DNA of 64,000 nucleotides, from positions 3,731,001 to 3,795,000 of the forward strand of contig NC_070575.1 of assembly GCF_026914185.1 (NCBI RefSeq). Direction: 5' to 3'. Source of the stretch: Puccinia triticina (taxonomy: Eukaryota > Basidiomycota > Pucciniomycetes > Pucciniales > Pucciniaceae). How positions within the stretch are numbered: position 1 is the stretch's first letter; the number at the start of each line of letters is the position of its first letter. A program made the position numbers and the translations under genes. Positions 21,013 to 32,141 of the stretch are shown one piece after another. The notes under the pieces were generated by a model. That model searched no databases. It saw nothing but the letters and a program-made list of their open reading frames with translations, and had not been told where the DNA came from.

Positions 21013-21967
21013 TGAGTTGCCAGATTCATAATCTAACACAATCTCCTTCATTTTTAGTGTGGTAAGCATCAGATTAATTGTATTCGCTCTTGTCCCCGGG
21101 GCTATCATCATTAGACGAAGATTCTTCTTTGAAGCTACCGGTCTGTTTGATTCGCTTAGATTTTTGTTTGGGCTCTTTTTGAGCTTTCCCTGCCCTTTTC
21201 TTTTTCAGTTCTTGCTTTTTTAAGTCGGCCTCTACAATTTCGAAGGCCGATGGATCTCTCTTGTTCAATGTTGTTTGTTTCTTCTGGAGTCTAGCCCTGC
21301 CTTTTGGGTTCTTCTTGACTCCTGGCGCTTGAATTGGCACAACAACATGGCTTACAGAAACAAGCTGGTGAATCTGTTAGAAAATTGTTGCTAGTCTTTT
21401 GGGAGGCTCATCAGAGAGGGCCAATGTCAGCTTCTTGATTTTGTCATCCAGGTCCAGTTTGATTTCTTCTTTTTTCTACAGAAACAATATATGATCAAAG
21501 GGTGTTAGAGTTCAATCGAGTTGAATAAGGCATATGTTAAACAAGACCTACTTCAAACTCAGGGTTGTAATTCAAATGCCACTGGAAGTGGAAGTCACCT
21601 GGCATCAACATCCGACCACCCTCCATGATTTCGGCGATCTTGTGAGCGCAAGGTATTCCAATTCCTGTTGTCAGAGTTTGAGAACAGGTTTCCGTTGGGT
21701 CCAGGTTTTTCAGGCAGTCAAATTGTTCTAGACATTTCTTGATTGCAAAAGAAGAGATCTTTCCAAGAAGCCAAATAAAGGCTTTTGGGACGTTGATCAG
21801 GGTCTTGATTGTTTCTTTACCAACAGATTCATGGATTTGGTTGATCTGAGCATTGACTGCTGTTGAGTTGTCTGTTAGTCTGCTACCATGATGTATCACC
21901 ACAGTATGGAGGGCTGTCGGATCGACCCATGAGGACTACCAACCAACCACCCAGCTGGCAGCCACAA

Positions 21968-22053
21968 GCGTCTGTAGCCTAGTTGGTAAAGGCAGCACTC
22001 TAGTATGTGTCTCAGCTTAGCTGAGGTCGTGAGTTCGACTCTCACCAGACACA
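21968..22053 (+). tRNA. tRNA-like sequence with long variable arm
   Basis: The acceptor stem GCGTCTG/CAGACAC pairs at six of seven positions. The A box TAGCCTAGTTGG and B box GAGTTCGACTC match RNA polymerase III consensus, the T stem is GTGAG/CTCAC, and a class II variable arm CTCAGC-TTA-GCTGAG is present. The anticodon stem pairs poorly; the loop CTAGTAT would read AGU. A real class II tRNA should be Ser or Leu, so this is more likely a pseudogene or a tRNA-derived SINE head. It interrupts the MULE coding sequence on the opposite strand. Confidence 0.55.
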
Positions 22054-24439
22054 TCTTCATTTTACAGTCTCTACAACTGCGAGTGATAAAGATTGAAAAA
22101 CTGAAAGAAAATCACCGGTCGAGTTGGTGATAAAAGATTTGGGATAAGCATGACCGGACTCAACCCCTGACGTGTTGAGATTGCGTAGATGTGGATACTG
22201 GCATGCCCACGCCACGACAAATCAATCCTTGTGGGGGATAATCCACTTATCAAGATAGGCTAGAACGGCTGGCCAGTTTGCTAAGAATCCTTTCAATGGA
22301 GTGAACCGTTCCTCGTATAGCTCCGCAGTTTTGGAGTAGGTGACCTGATTCCAAAGCTCCATAAAGTCGGCCCAAGGGTTTTCTTTCTTTTTCTTGTTGT
22401 CCGAGGTTTTCTTGTTGTCAAGGATGATTCATTCTTGATTTCCGAGGGGAAAAACTTCTTGCAGTTAGTTGTAATGTTTTTGTTGATGTGCCAGGTACAA
22501 AGGTTGGCTCTAGCATGCGGGAAAACGGTCTCAAGTGCTTGACGTAACGCGGCATCTCAATTGGTAACAAACACTTTTGGAATCCGTTCCGGCTGCCAAA
22601 CAAGTTTCCGGAGCACTTGGACAGCCCACAAGTAGCTCTCTTTTTCTTCATCAGTCAAAAAACAGAAAGCAATAGAGAACAAGCGATTGGTCACAGACTT
22701 CCCGATGACATGTAAGAGTGGGATGTTGTAACAATTCGTTTTGTATGTGGCATCTAAGAGTGCAACATGATGGTTGATTCGTGCCAGGTGAATCAATCCT
22801 GGATGGGCAAAGAAGAGGTTTTGGACTGATCCACTATTGTTGACCTTAACTTCCCAAGCCCAGTTCATCTCCTTCAATACGCACATCATAGCATCCATTG
22901 GACTCCTACCGCCAAGATCCTCTCGACATATCTTTTGTAAAGCGTTAGTGATTGTCTTGTTGGTTGCAAAAGTTTCTTTGTTTGACGTCCGGAGTTGTAC
23001 TAGAATTTGGGCGGGCTTGAGTTTTGCCTTTGAGAACTGACAGATAGCTTCAAGTTGCTCCGGTATGAGTTTTTTGTGAGCCGCATGTGCACAAGGTCCA
23101 GGTGACGGATCATGGTTGTGGGATGCACATCAAGTATCCAAGTCCACATCTTGTCGGTATCTTTCTTGCTGGTTGTAACGGTTCCTTGAAGTTGAAAGGG
23201 ACAGTCAATCTTTGCCGAGGCTGTTTGGCGACCAGACGGATTTGAAGTCAATCCACAATACGTTCCTGAACGATCGCAGCCAAGATATACGTTTTTGTTG
23301 CGCACTGATCTTGTCTTTGCCACCGCATATCCATGCTGTTTAGCCCATTCCTGACAGAATGACACCAAATTGTCCATGGATAAGAACCAAGAGCTTGGAG
23401 GAGGTTTGAGTGGCTCTGAGGGAAGAAAAAAAATTCAAATCAAATGAGTTGGTTGGTGCAGATGTATGAAAAAGAAAACTGAAACACTACATACCACCTT
23501 GGGTGAAGTTATAGGTCTTCACATCAATGATCAACGGTAGCTCAGAAGATGTGGGATTATAGACCTGAGTATGTGCTGGAAATTGGTTGATTGGAGAGTT
23601 ATCACTAGGGCTGTCTAATTTGACCTGATTGGCAATGGGTTCCTTGGAAGACGTTTTTGGAGAAGCTTTATCTTGAGATTGTGATGGTTGGTCCTGATCT
23701 TCAATGGTTTTGTTCCGAAAGCATTTATTGTTTGAGTCTTGCAAACTTCCAGTGGCCAAAGATACTAGATGAGGCGGAGATTGATTTTTATCACCATCCG
23801 AGTCGGCTAGCTCAAGAATTGCACCAGTGGGCTTGGAGATTTGTTTGGCAGATACTGCTTCTGGGACATGGGCCGATGGTGAGGGGTTCAGGAATGCAGA
23901 AAGAATTTTTTGCATTTGCTGCTGCATTTCTGGCGAAACAAAAACACCATTTGCTATTGGTCTGCTTGTGCTTTCGGACATTGTTGCTGCGTGTGCTGAT
24001 TTCAAGGAGAGGTGAATGGTGTAGTTGAGGAGCTTTGAGGTAAACGATGGACTTTACGAGCTTGGAGGTGAGCAATGTTGTTGCGGAGCGTTGTGGAAGG
24101 TTGTCCACAGGGAGGCAAGTCCAAGAGTCAAATCATGACTTGGTTGATCGGAAGGAGTTTCTTGGAGTGCATGCATGTATGTAAAATAGGTGCTCACTCC
24201 AATATTTATTGGAGTGAAAACTTGTGCACTCCAATTTTGAAACAGACCAATTTTCAGTTTTGGAGTGCACAATTGTTCACTCCAATAAATATTGGAGTGA
24301 ACTTCTGAACACTCCAATTTAGCCCATTTTTGGAGTGAACAAAGGTTCACTCCAACATTTATTGGAGTAGACACAGGCCCACTCCATTTTTGGAGTGCAT
24401 GTAGTAAATTTTTGGAGTGCATAGGGTTGAGAATGGGCC

Positions 24440-25985
24440 GGCCCAAAAGCGTCCCACTCCAATTTCTCCCCGACCCATCAAGTGTCCGTGGCCTTACGTA
24501 CACCACCCCCAAAAGCAAGGCAATGTGGGCTCATTGCCATGATTAAAACATTGATATTAGCTAAGAATCACTTGTATGATAGCCTTGAGTTGCACTGATA
24601 TCACTACATTTGAATTCTGTTGATATGTTCAGTGTAGCACAAGGTTACAATCCATCAATGTGTTCTTGAAATTCCACTGCTTATTTTGAGCACTAAAAAA
24701 TAATTTTTAGAAAAGTAAATTGTTGCCCTTACTCTATAAACTGGTAGATTATGTAGGCAAAGTAGACATGCCTTAAGGCTTGAATTCCCTTTATTTTTTT
24801 TTTGTAAATACATATTGATTTACTACAATACAAAAATTTGAAGCCAAGTGATGGTGTAAATCAAATTGACATGAACAAGCAAAAAAATGACAATCCAATC
24901 CAATCCAATCCAATCAATGATTGACTGGCCTAAAATGCTGGGACTTCTAGGTGAATATATCATCAAGACAGCCTGCTTCCAAAACATAAATAACACATAG
25001 AAGACATTCTCACAAAAAAGCAAAACATAACAATGAAAAAAGAATAAATAGTAAAATAAGTAATAAAATAAATAATACAATGAAACAAAATAATAATGAC
25101 AATGACAAAATGGAATATATAGACTATCAAATAAATTATAAGATAGTTGAAGTAAAAAAAATTAGAAGCAGGAAGGAATTAATGAAACCAAGAAACTCAA
25201 CAAAATCAGCTAAAATCACAAATAATATCAACTTCTCAAAAAGTACACGTTACCTTCAAAAAATAAAACTTTCAAGTATCCCTCAGCAATTAGCAATTGA
25301 TCTGAGGGGATATATGTATATATATCAATCAATTTCTTTAATTGTAAACATTGAGTGCAAAGTTATCATTTTCCAAATTAAAGTAATCACTTGTTTTAAT
25401 TGCTCAGATTTTTAAAAAAAAGTATAAATAAATAAATACAGAGGATGTGTTATTTGACTTAGAATCCTGGAGGACTAATGGATGAATACAAGAGCAGATC
25501 AAAGACTCGACTCCTCTTCCCATTGAATTCAACTGGGGATTTTGGTGCGGAACCCACAAGACACTGTGTGGGTGACAGAGATGCAGCAAGATGAATGTCT
25601 TTGATCTTCCTTTTTTTCAAAGTCGAGATAAGAGAGGGATAAATTTGAGTTACATCTAAACTTCTCAAGCATAATGCACTACTGAATCTGGATGTCGAAG
25701 TTGAGGGAGGATTGCAACAAGCTTTCCTAGATTGGGTAAGTGTTTAGTTTGTACCTAGCGGTCTTTTTCAAGCAAATGTACAAAGTGTATGCATATACTT
25801 TCAAGTTCATGAGAATGCTTGACTTGTTTACTCTGGGAGTACATGCTGAGCTCACACACACAAGTAAGGGTCGAGATTGATTCAGCCAAGCAAAAAGATC
25901 CAAGCATCAATTTTCAACACAAATCTACAAGACTACGCTCAACCAAAGTTCAGTGCCCTTCCGAGACAGCCGATCCGAATGCTTG
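24440..25985. other. AT-rich spacer upstream of the helicase gene
   Basis: 24,540-25,440 is very AT-rich and non-coding, with CAATC microsatellite units at 24893-24916. A 69-codon minus-strand frame at 25459-25668 (MRSLDVTQIYPSLISTLKKR...) has moderately gene-like composition but no recognisable domain. The promoter of the helicase gene should lie within the last few hundred bases, though I see no distinctive element. Confidence 0.4.
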
Positions 25986-26279
25986 ATGCCACTTGCCACA
26001 CAGCCAATGCATAAACTTGATTTGGATTGCCAGACAGTAGAGGTAAGTATATATCCGCTGTGCTTTGCTACACTCTTGTCATCTATGTATCCGTTATAAT
26101 TACTAAACAGTAACCTTTTCCACTTTCTTCTCGAAACAAATGAACCCAGAGCAAGACACCCAACACACCAACTCGCAAAACCTTGAATGCCTTGGCACGA
26201 TATCCGGTAATTGCATCATGGTCGATTGCCTTCGAGGATCCATCAAATACCCCAGCAAAACACGAGCGCTCCTTTGAGT
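25986..26279 (+). pseudogene. SNF2-type helicase gene, 5' part (split by the 23-kb insertion)
   Basis: Exon 1 is 25986-26042 (MPLATQPMHKLDLDCQTVE), the intron is 26043-26149 (GTAAGT...CCCAG), and exon 2 runs from 26150. Its frame ends in SFE at 26279, where the giant insertion begins. The same codon phase restarts with F-E at 49664 and runs on as CHRWLLQKGPETIKVF. The seven bases TTTGAGT are present on both sides, as expected for a target-site duplication. The start was chosen as the first in-frame ATG; upstream residues in the same frame are open, so an earlier start is possible. See the 3' part at 49664-51887 for domains. Confidence 0.8.
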
Positions 26280-26291
26280 TTTGGCATCCAC

Positions 26292-27886
26292 ATTCTTCAG
26301 TCCCAAACCGAGGAAAAAAAGTACTCATCTCTGGTTTGGGACCGTAATCATTGCTGAGCTGGGGAGGCTGGCTCACCAGCACATACCTCATGGCTCATCC
26401 AGCTCACCCAATGCAGGCACTGAGTCAGCTCCTCCAGCTCCACCCACCACACATCTTTCCAGCTCTTCCAGCTCTGGCCCAAGGCAAGATTGCCAGCTCT
26501 CCCAGCTCCGCCCGCCACACACCATCCCAGCTCTTCCAGCTCTGGCCCAAGGCAAGATTGCCAGCTCTCCCAGCTCCACCAACCACACACCATCCCAGCT
26601 CTTCCAGCTCTGGCCCAAGGCAAGACTGCCAGCCCTCCCAGCTCCACCCACCACACACCATCCCAGCTTTTCAAGCTCTGGCCCAAGGCAAGATTGCCAG
26701 CCCTCCCAGCTCCGGATGCTAAGACTGCCAGCCCTCCCAGCTCCACCCACCACACACAATACCAGCTCTTCCAGCTCTGGCCCAAGGCAACATTGCCAGC
26801 TCTTCCAGCTCTGGCGGCCACACACCATCCCAGCTCTTCAAGCTCTGGCCCAAGGCAAGACTGCCAGACCTGCCAGCTCCGTGACCCACCACACACCTTC
26901 CCAGCTCTGGCCCAAGGCAAGATTGCCAGCTCTCCCAGCTCCAACCACCACACACCATCCCAGCTCTTCCAGCTCTGGCCCAAGGCAAGACTGCCAGCCC
27001 TGCCAGCTCCACCCACCACACACCTTCCCAGCTCTTCCAGCTCTGGCCCAAGGCAAGATTGCCAGCTCTCCCAGCTCCACCCACCACACACCATCCCAGC
27101 TCTTCCAGCTCTGGCCCAAGGCAAGACTACCAGCTCTCCCAGCTCCAGCCCCCAACCACCATCCCAGCTCTTCCAGCTCTGGCCCAAGGCAAGACTACCA
27201 GCTCACCCAGCTCCAGCCCCCAACCACCATCCCAGCTCTTCCAGCTCTGGCCCAAGGCAAGACTGCCAGCCCTGCCAGCTATGCGACCCACCACACACCT
27301 TCCCAGCTCTGGCCCAAGGCAAGATTGCCAGCTCTCCCAGCTCTGGCAACCACACAAAATCCCAGCTCTTCCAGCTCTGGCCCAAGGCAAGACTACCAGC
27401 TCACCCAGCTCCGGCCGCCAACCACCATCCCAGCTCTTCCAGCTCTGGCCCAAGGCAAGACTGCCAGCCCTGCCAGCTCCACCCACCACACACCTTCCCA
27501 GCTCTTCCAGCTCTGGCCCAAGGCAAGAATGCCAGCCCTGCCAGCTCTGTGACCCACCACACACCTTCCCAGCCCCTCCAGCTCTGGCCCAAGGCAAGAT
27601 TGCCAGCTCTCCCAGCTCCACCCACCACACACCATCCCAGCTCTTCCAGCTCTGGCCCAAGGCAAAACTACCAGCTCTCCCAGCTCCGGCCCCCAACCAC
27701 CATCCCAGCTCTTCCAGCTCTTGCCCAAGGCAAGACTGCCAGCTCTGCCAGCTATGTGACCCACCACACACCTTCCCAGCTCTGGCCCAAGGCAAGATTG
27801 CCAGCTCTCCCAGCTCTGGCAGCCACACACCATCCCAGCTCTTCCAGGTCTGGCCCAAGGCAAGACTGCCAGCCCTCCCAGTGTAG
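26292..27886. repeat. Left inverted arm: terminal hairpin plus ~69-bp minisatellite
   Basis: 26297-26345 is a hairpin (GTCCCAAACC ... GGTTTGGGAC with AAAAAAAGTACTCATCTC between). After unique sequence to about 26430 comes a run of about 21 units of the form CCAGCTCTTCCAGCTCTGGC-CCAAGGCAAGA(T/C)TGCCAGC with variable CCACCCACCACACACC spacers. Long open frames occur in all frames of both strands because units lack stops; they are not genes. The right arm at 47105-49664 is its inverse. Confidence 0.95.
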
Positions 27887-27889
27887 GGT

Positions 27890-28045
27890 AGCATAGTGGA
27901 AATCTGCTACCTTTAATGTAGTGTTAGTGCAATTCAGCTGTCTCTGTGCTAACACTATCTGCCAGTGGTGCAAAAAATGTACCCAATAAGCTGCTCTGCA
28001 GCACTCTCTAGCGTGTTAAACAGGGCCACTGTTAGCAAGGCTATG
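27890..28045. other. Unclassified repeat-like sequence interrupted by a solo LTR
   Basis: Non-coding sequence starting TGTAGGGTAGCATAGTGG continues after the LTR at 29062 to about 29220. It may be another LTR or internal transposon sequence, but I could not define its end. Confidence 0.35.
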
Positions 28046-29061
28046 TGTCAGCCTTAGAGTCATCACAGCTGACCTAAAAGCTGCCTGTTCTACCTTTGTT
28101 ACATATAAATTACTTTATATCTTTTTCATCTTAAGAGATAACCTTGTTTTGACTTCATATTCTGTTTCCTCATGCAATTTTAACCCTAGTTACAACTTAT
28201 AAATTCCTTGTAACTATACTCCTTCCCTGAGTTACTGAGTTATGGCGCCCTTGCGCAGTTGTGACGTGTCAGCGCTACCAGGCGCGCCAAACCACATGTA
28301 CATATGTAAATTACATAAGCAAACTGTGAAAATTTTCGTAGTCAGGATCCCCCTTGCCTGAGGCGGATCTACAGACTTCAGCACACCAGAACCACCACCC
28401 AGATAACCCCAGGATCACCACCAAAGAGCCTACTCTACTCCCAGTATACCTACCGTCACAGGCGCCTAGGATATTGACAGTAAGTAACCTCTTTCACTGA
28501 ACCTTGATTATCTCAGAGGTACAACTCTGTGTCTTGCTTGATCTGCCTTTTCTTCTTGCTTTGCCTCCTCCTTGATCACAGGGCTGTCCCTCCAATTCTA
28601 CAGGCCTTTGCCTCTATCTTGATCACAGGGCTGTCCCTTCAATTCTACAGGCCTTTGCCTCTATATTGATCACAGGGCTGTCCCTTATAATCACTTGGCC
28701 TTTGCCTCAAAATCTAGGTTGCAGGGCTGTCCCTCAGGTTTCCCATTAAGAACCTTGACTGTCCAGAGAGAAGTCTAAAAAACTGTGGCTGGATTAAACT
28801 TATCTAATCCAGATACCCTCCTGAGAGGAAGCTGTAGCACTTCTAGCACAGATTAGCAGCACTCTTCTGAAGAGTAGCATTGCCAGTGGACGTGCATTCC
28901 CACTAGAATAACCTAGTACTTCTCTTCTATCTTATCCTGCTTGGTTTCTTTCTCTCTCTTTCTCTTTTTCTCTTACAGTTGTATTTTCTTTATCCCAAGA
29001 AATCAAACTGTTGTCCCCCATTTCTTGTGTCCTGCTGTCACTATAGAGACTCAGGCTCACA
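28046..29061. mobile_element. Solo LTR (1,016 bp) with CTATG target-site duplication
   Basis: It starts TGTCAGCC and ends GGCTCACA, with CTATG at 28041-28045 and 29062-29066. It is collinear with the LTR at 47292-48139 (shared CAGCGCTACCAGGCGCGCCA, CAGGATCCCCCTTGCCTGAG and AGAGACTCAGGCTCACA), but has about 170 bp of extra sequence, largely tandem 'CTTGATCACAGGGCTGTCCC' units at 28572-28740. No internal retrotransposon genes adjoin it. Confidence 0.95.
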
Positions 29062-29375
29062 CTATGCTAGTATAAATGTTCCCTGTACCCAGTTGAGTTT
29101 AGCTTGATTCCGCTAAAACTAACCAGTGCCCTGTTAGCTGTTTAATTTCTGCAAAGCATAAACCAAGCCTTCTTTGCTGTGTTATGCCAGTTTTCATCTT
29201 GTATTTAGGCTAAATTCTGCCAAGCTTGCTTGAATTCAAGATGGCCCCTTGTACCTGGGTACCTGCCAACAAGTACGGGTACCAGCCTTAAAATCCGGAC
29301 ATTTTGCGCACTGGCACCCCACAGGGAAGAAAGGGCTGGCACCCAGGTACCTGCGGGTGTGTGCCCCATTTTTGG
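29062..29375. other. Spacer with an inverted repeat
   Basis: TACCTGGGTACCTGCC near 29251 is inverted as GGCACCCAGGTACCTGC near 29338. No gene is visible. Confidence 0.45.
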
Positions 29376-29399
29376 CGGTATGAAACAATCCAAGGATAT

Positions 29400-29680
29400 T
29401 GCCCTCTGGTTTCAGAGGCTGTATAACCTCTGGTTGCAGAGGTTGGATAGCCTGCAACCAGGAGTCTCATTCTGGTTGCCAAGGCTGTATAGCCTCTGCA
29501 ACCAGGAGGACTTCCTTCTGGTTGCCAAGGCTGTATAACATCTGCAATCAGGAGTATTTCCTTCCGGTTGGTTGCTGATATCTGGCAACCTGAAGGAATT
29601 CTTCTGGTCAAAGAGGTTGTATGACCTTGGCAGCAGGGAGGAATTTTCTGGCTGCCAAAGCTGTACAACCCTGGCACTTG
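29400..29680. repeat. Degenerate ~55-60-bp tandem repeat
   Basis: About five units share GGTTGCCAAGGCTGTATA, then GCCTCTGCAACCAGGAG and a TTCCTTCTGG phrase. They are imperfect, non-coding and inside the giant element. Confidence 0.7.
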
Positions 29681-29929
29681 AATGGCTGTCTGCTGTATAT
29701 ATATACATAATATACATAGGGGCTTAACTAATCAACTCCCAAAAATTACTTTCCAACTGCCAAATCATATTTTTTTGGGAGTTGGAATGTAATTCCGCTG
29801 CATGAAATGGGAGTCAGGCATGTACTTTGTCCAAAAATGAAATTTTTTTAACAAAAATCATACCCCCTCACTGGGGTACTGAAAGCCCACAAAAATTTTA
29901 CATCCTGCAGAAATCCATGATGAGCAGAC

Positions 29930-32045
29930 ATGATACATATGATACACAATGCGCGGACATGATATGTGATTGATGGTCATGTTACAGGTTGTGCAAGCAC
30001 ATTTAAAGAGTGCCCCTACACATAAAAGCCTGCACAGACACAATGTGTGATCTGCGGACATGACATGTGACACATCGACATGAAAGCAGACATGATATGT
30101 GATGCGCGGACATGCTGCAGGGATGATACAAGATTTGTGGACATGTTATTTGATGTGTGGACATGTTATAGGGTGCCTGCATGAATGTTAAAGGGTGCGC
30201 AGACATGATACATGATGTACAGACATGTTATATGATTCACCAACATGTGTGCACTCTTTTACATGTCTGCACACCACTTTCTACATGTCTGCGCACCACT
30301 GTTCATGTTTGCGCACTCTTTAAAATATGTGGTTTCGCCCTGTAACATGTGGGCCCACCCTTTTACAGGTCTGTGTACCCTTTTACATGTCTGTTTACTC
30401 TTTGACATACGTGCTGAATCATGCTTCATGTCTGTGTGCTCTTTAGAATGTGCGCGCGCACCCTTTGGACCCCTTTAAATGTCCACTGACTCTTTGAATT
30501 GTTTGCGCGCACCCTTTTACATTTCTGCCCACCCTTTGACATGTTGGCGCACTCTTGAAAGTGTGTGCGCACACCTTGTAACACCTCCACGCATGCCATA
30601 TTGCATCCTGCATGGTGTATCATGTCCGCCCATCATGAAACATGTGCCATGTCCATGCATCATGTATCATGTCTGCACATCAGGTATCATGTCTGTGCAT
30701 CATGTATCATGTCTGCGCACCTTGCAACATGTCTGCCCATCACATTTCATGTCAGTGCGCACCATATACATGATGCTTGCATCAGGTATCATGTATCATG
30801 TCTGTGCATCATGTACCATGTCTGTGCATCATGTATCATGTCTGCACATCATGTATTATGTCTGTGCATCATGTATCATGTCTGCGCATCATGTATCATC
30901 ATGTCTGCGCATCATGTATCATGTCCGCGCATCATGTAGCATCATGTATCATGTTTGCACATCATGTATCATCATGTCTGCGCATCATGTATCATCATGT
31001 CTGTGCATCATTTATCATGACCGCACCTCATGTATTATGTCTGCGCATCATGTATCATGTCTGCGCATCATGTATCATGTCTGCGCATCATGTATCATGT
31101 CCGCACATCATGTATCATGTCTGCGCATCATGTATCATCATGTCTGCGCATCATGTATCATGTCCACACATCATGTATCATGTCTGCGCATCATGTATCA
31201 TCATGTCTGCGCATCACGTACCATGTCTGTGCATCATGTATCATGTCTGCACATCATGTATCATGTCTGTGCACACCACATATATGATGCACACAATGTC
31301 TGTGGATCATGTATCATGTCTGGGCAGCATGTATCATGTCTGCACATCATGCATCATGTCTGTGCATCATGTATCATGTCTGCGCATCATGTATGCACAC
31401 ATCATGTATCATGTCTGCGCATCATGTATCATGTCTGGGCAATCATGTCTGTGCATCCTGTATGGACATGTCTGTGCATCATGTGCGCATCATGTATCAT
31501 GTCCGCACATCATGTATTATGTCTGCACATCATGTATCATCTCTGCGCATCATGTATCATGTCTGCGCAATCATGTCTGTGCATCATGTACATGTATCAT
31601 GTCTGTGCATCATGTATGCACACATCATGTATCATCTCTGCGCATCATGTATCATGTCTGCGCAATCATGTCTGTGCATCATGTACATGTATCATGTCTG
31701 TGCATCATGTATGCACACATCATGTATCATGTCTGCGCATCATGTATCATCATGTCTGCGCATAATTTATCATGTCTGCACATCATGTATTACGTCTGCG
31801 CATCATGTATCATGTCCGCACATCATGTATCATGTCTGCACATCATGTATCATGTCTGCACATCATGTATCATGTCTGCGCATCATGTATCATGTCTGCG
31901 CATCATGTATCATGTCTGCGCTCAAGTATCATGTCTGTGCATCATGTATGATGTATCCTGTTGGTGCACACCATATACATGATGCAAGCATCATGTATCA
32001 TGTCTGCGCATCATGTATCATGTCTGCGCATCATGTATCATTTCA
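29930..32045. repeat. ~20-bp satellite array (CATCATGTATCATGTCTGCG)
   Basis: A degenerate edge runs from 29930 to 30600, with the motif also in inverse orientation as GACATGATACATGATG. It is followed by a dense array to 32045 with the unit CATCATGTATCATGTCTG(C/T)G, occasionally punctuated by CACACC(A)CATATA(C/T)ATGATGC blocks near 30761, 31272 and 31966. The open frames of more than 400 codons across it (HHVSCLRIMY repeats) reflect the 20-bp unit shifting through frames and are not considered genes. Confidence 0.95.
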
Positions 32046-32141
32046 TCTTTAGCTTGGATGTCTTGTGTTTGTGTTTCATAGATTGATTTTTCACATTGTA
32101 ATTATTGATCAATGTGGTATTTATATACTTTTAAATGATGA

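Larger units (their letters stand above)
20159..24005 (-). pseudogene. MULE transposase with OTU-like cysteine protease domain (decayed)
   Basis: Reading from 24005 downward: an N-terminal low-complexity exon (to about 23490), a FAR1-like zinc-binding region (FCQEWAKQHGYAVAKTRS ... GCDRSGTYCG), the MULE catalytic core (HHVALLDATYKTNCYNIPLL with the first acidic residue; FCFLTDEEKESYLWAVQVL; CTWHINKNI), a basic linker (KRDPSAFEIVEADLKKQELK), and an OTU-type domain (GIFDPSGDDNCGFHCISN with the catalytic Asp/Cys pair, and LLFVNGNHWVLL with the His). Damage: a frameshift near 23110, TGA at 22557-22559 and 22222-22224, TAA at 20600-20602, and tRNA-like insertions at 21968 and 20942. It cannot make a full protein. 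MULEs with fused OTU or Ulp1-like protease domains are known in plants and fungi. Confidence 0.85.
19807..24426 (-). mobile_element. 4.6-kb MULE (Mutator-like element) with ~200-bp TIRs
   Basis: Terminal inverted repeats at about 19813-20010 and 24225-24420 share long stretches such as TGGGCTAAATTGGAGTGTTC and are rich in ACTCCAATA and TATTGGAGT sub-repeats. TTGAGAATGGG stands outside both ends (19796-19806 and 24427-24437), an 11-bp target-site duplication within the range usual for Mutator elements. The interior encodes a MULE transposase with an OTU-like C-terminus on the minus strand and carries two tRNA-like sequences. Confidence 0.9.

Noticed and set aside
26430..27886. CRISPR-like array of repeats and spacers
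   Set aside because: The units are contiguous degenerate tandem repeats without unique spacers, and the genome is eukaryotic.
26281..27896. Open frames of up to 468 codons on both strands across the left arm, and similar frames at 48146-49497
   Set aside because: They are translations of the ~69-bp minisatellite, open in most frames of both strands, with no non-repeat coding sequence.
30479..31982. Frames of 401 and 428 codons (HHVSCLRIMY repeats)
   Set aside because: They are produced by a ~20-bp satellite in overlapping frames; no conserved protein features.
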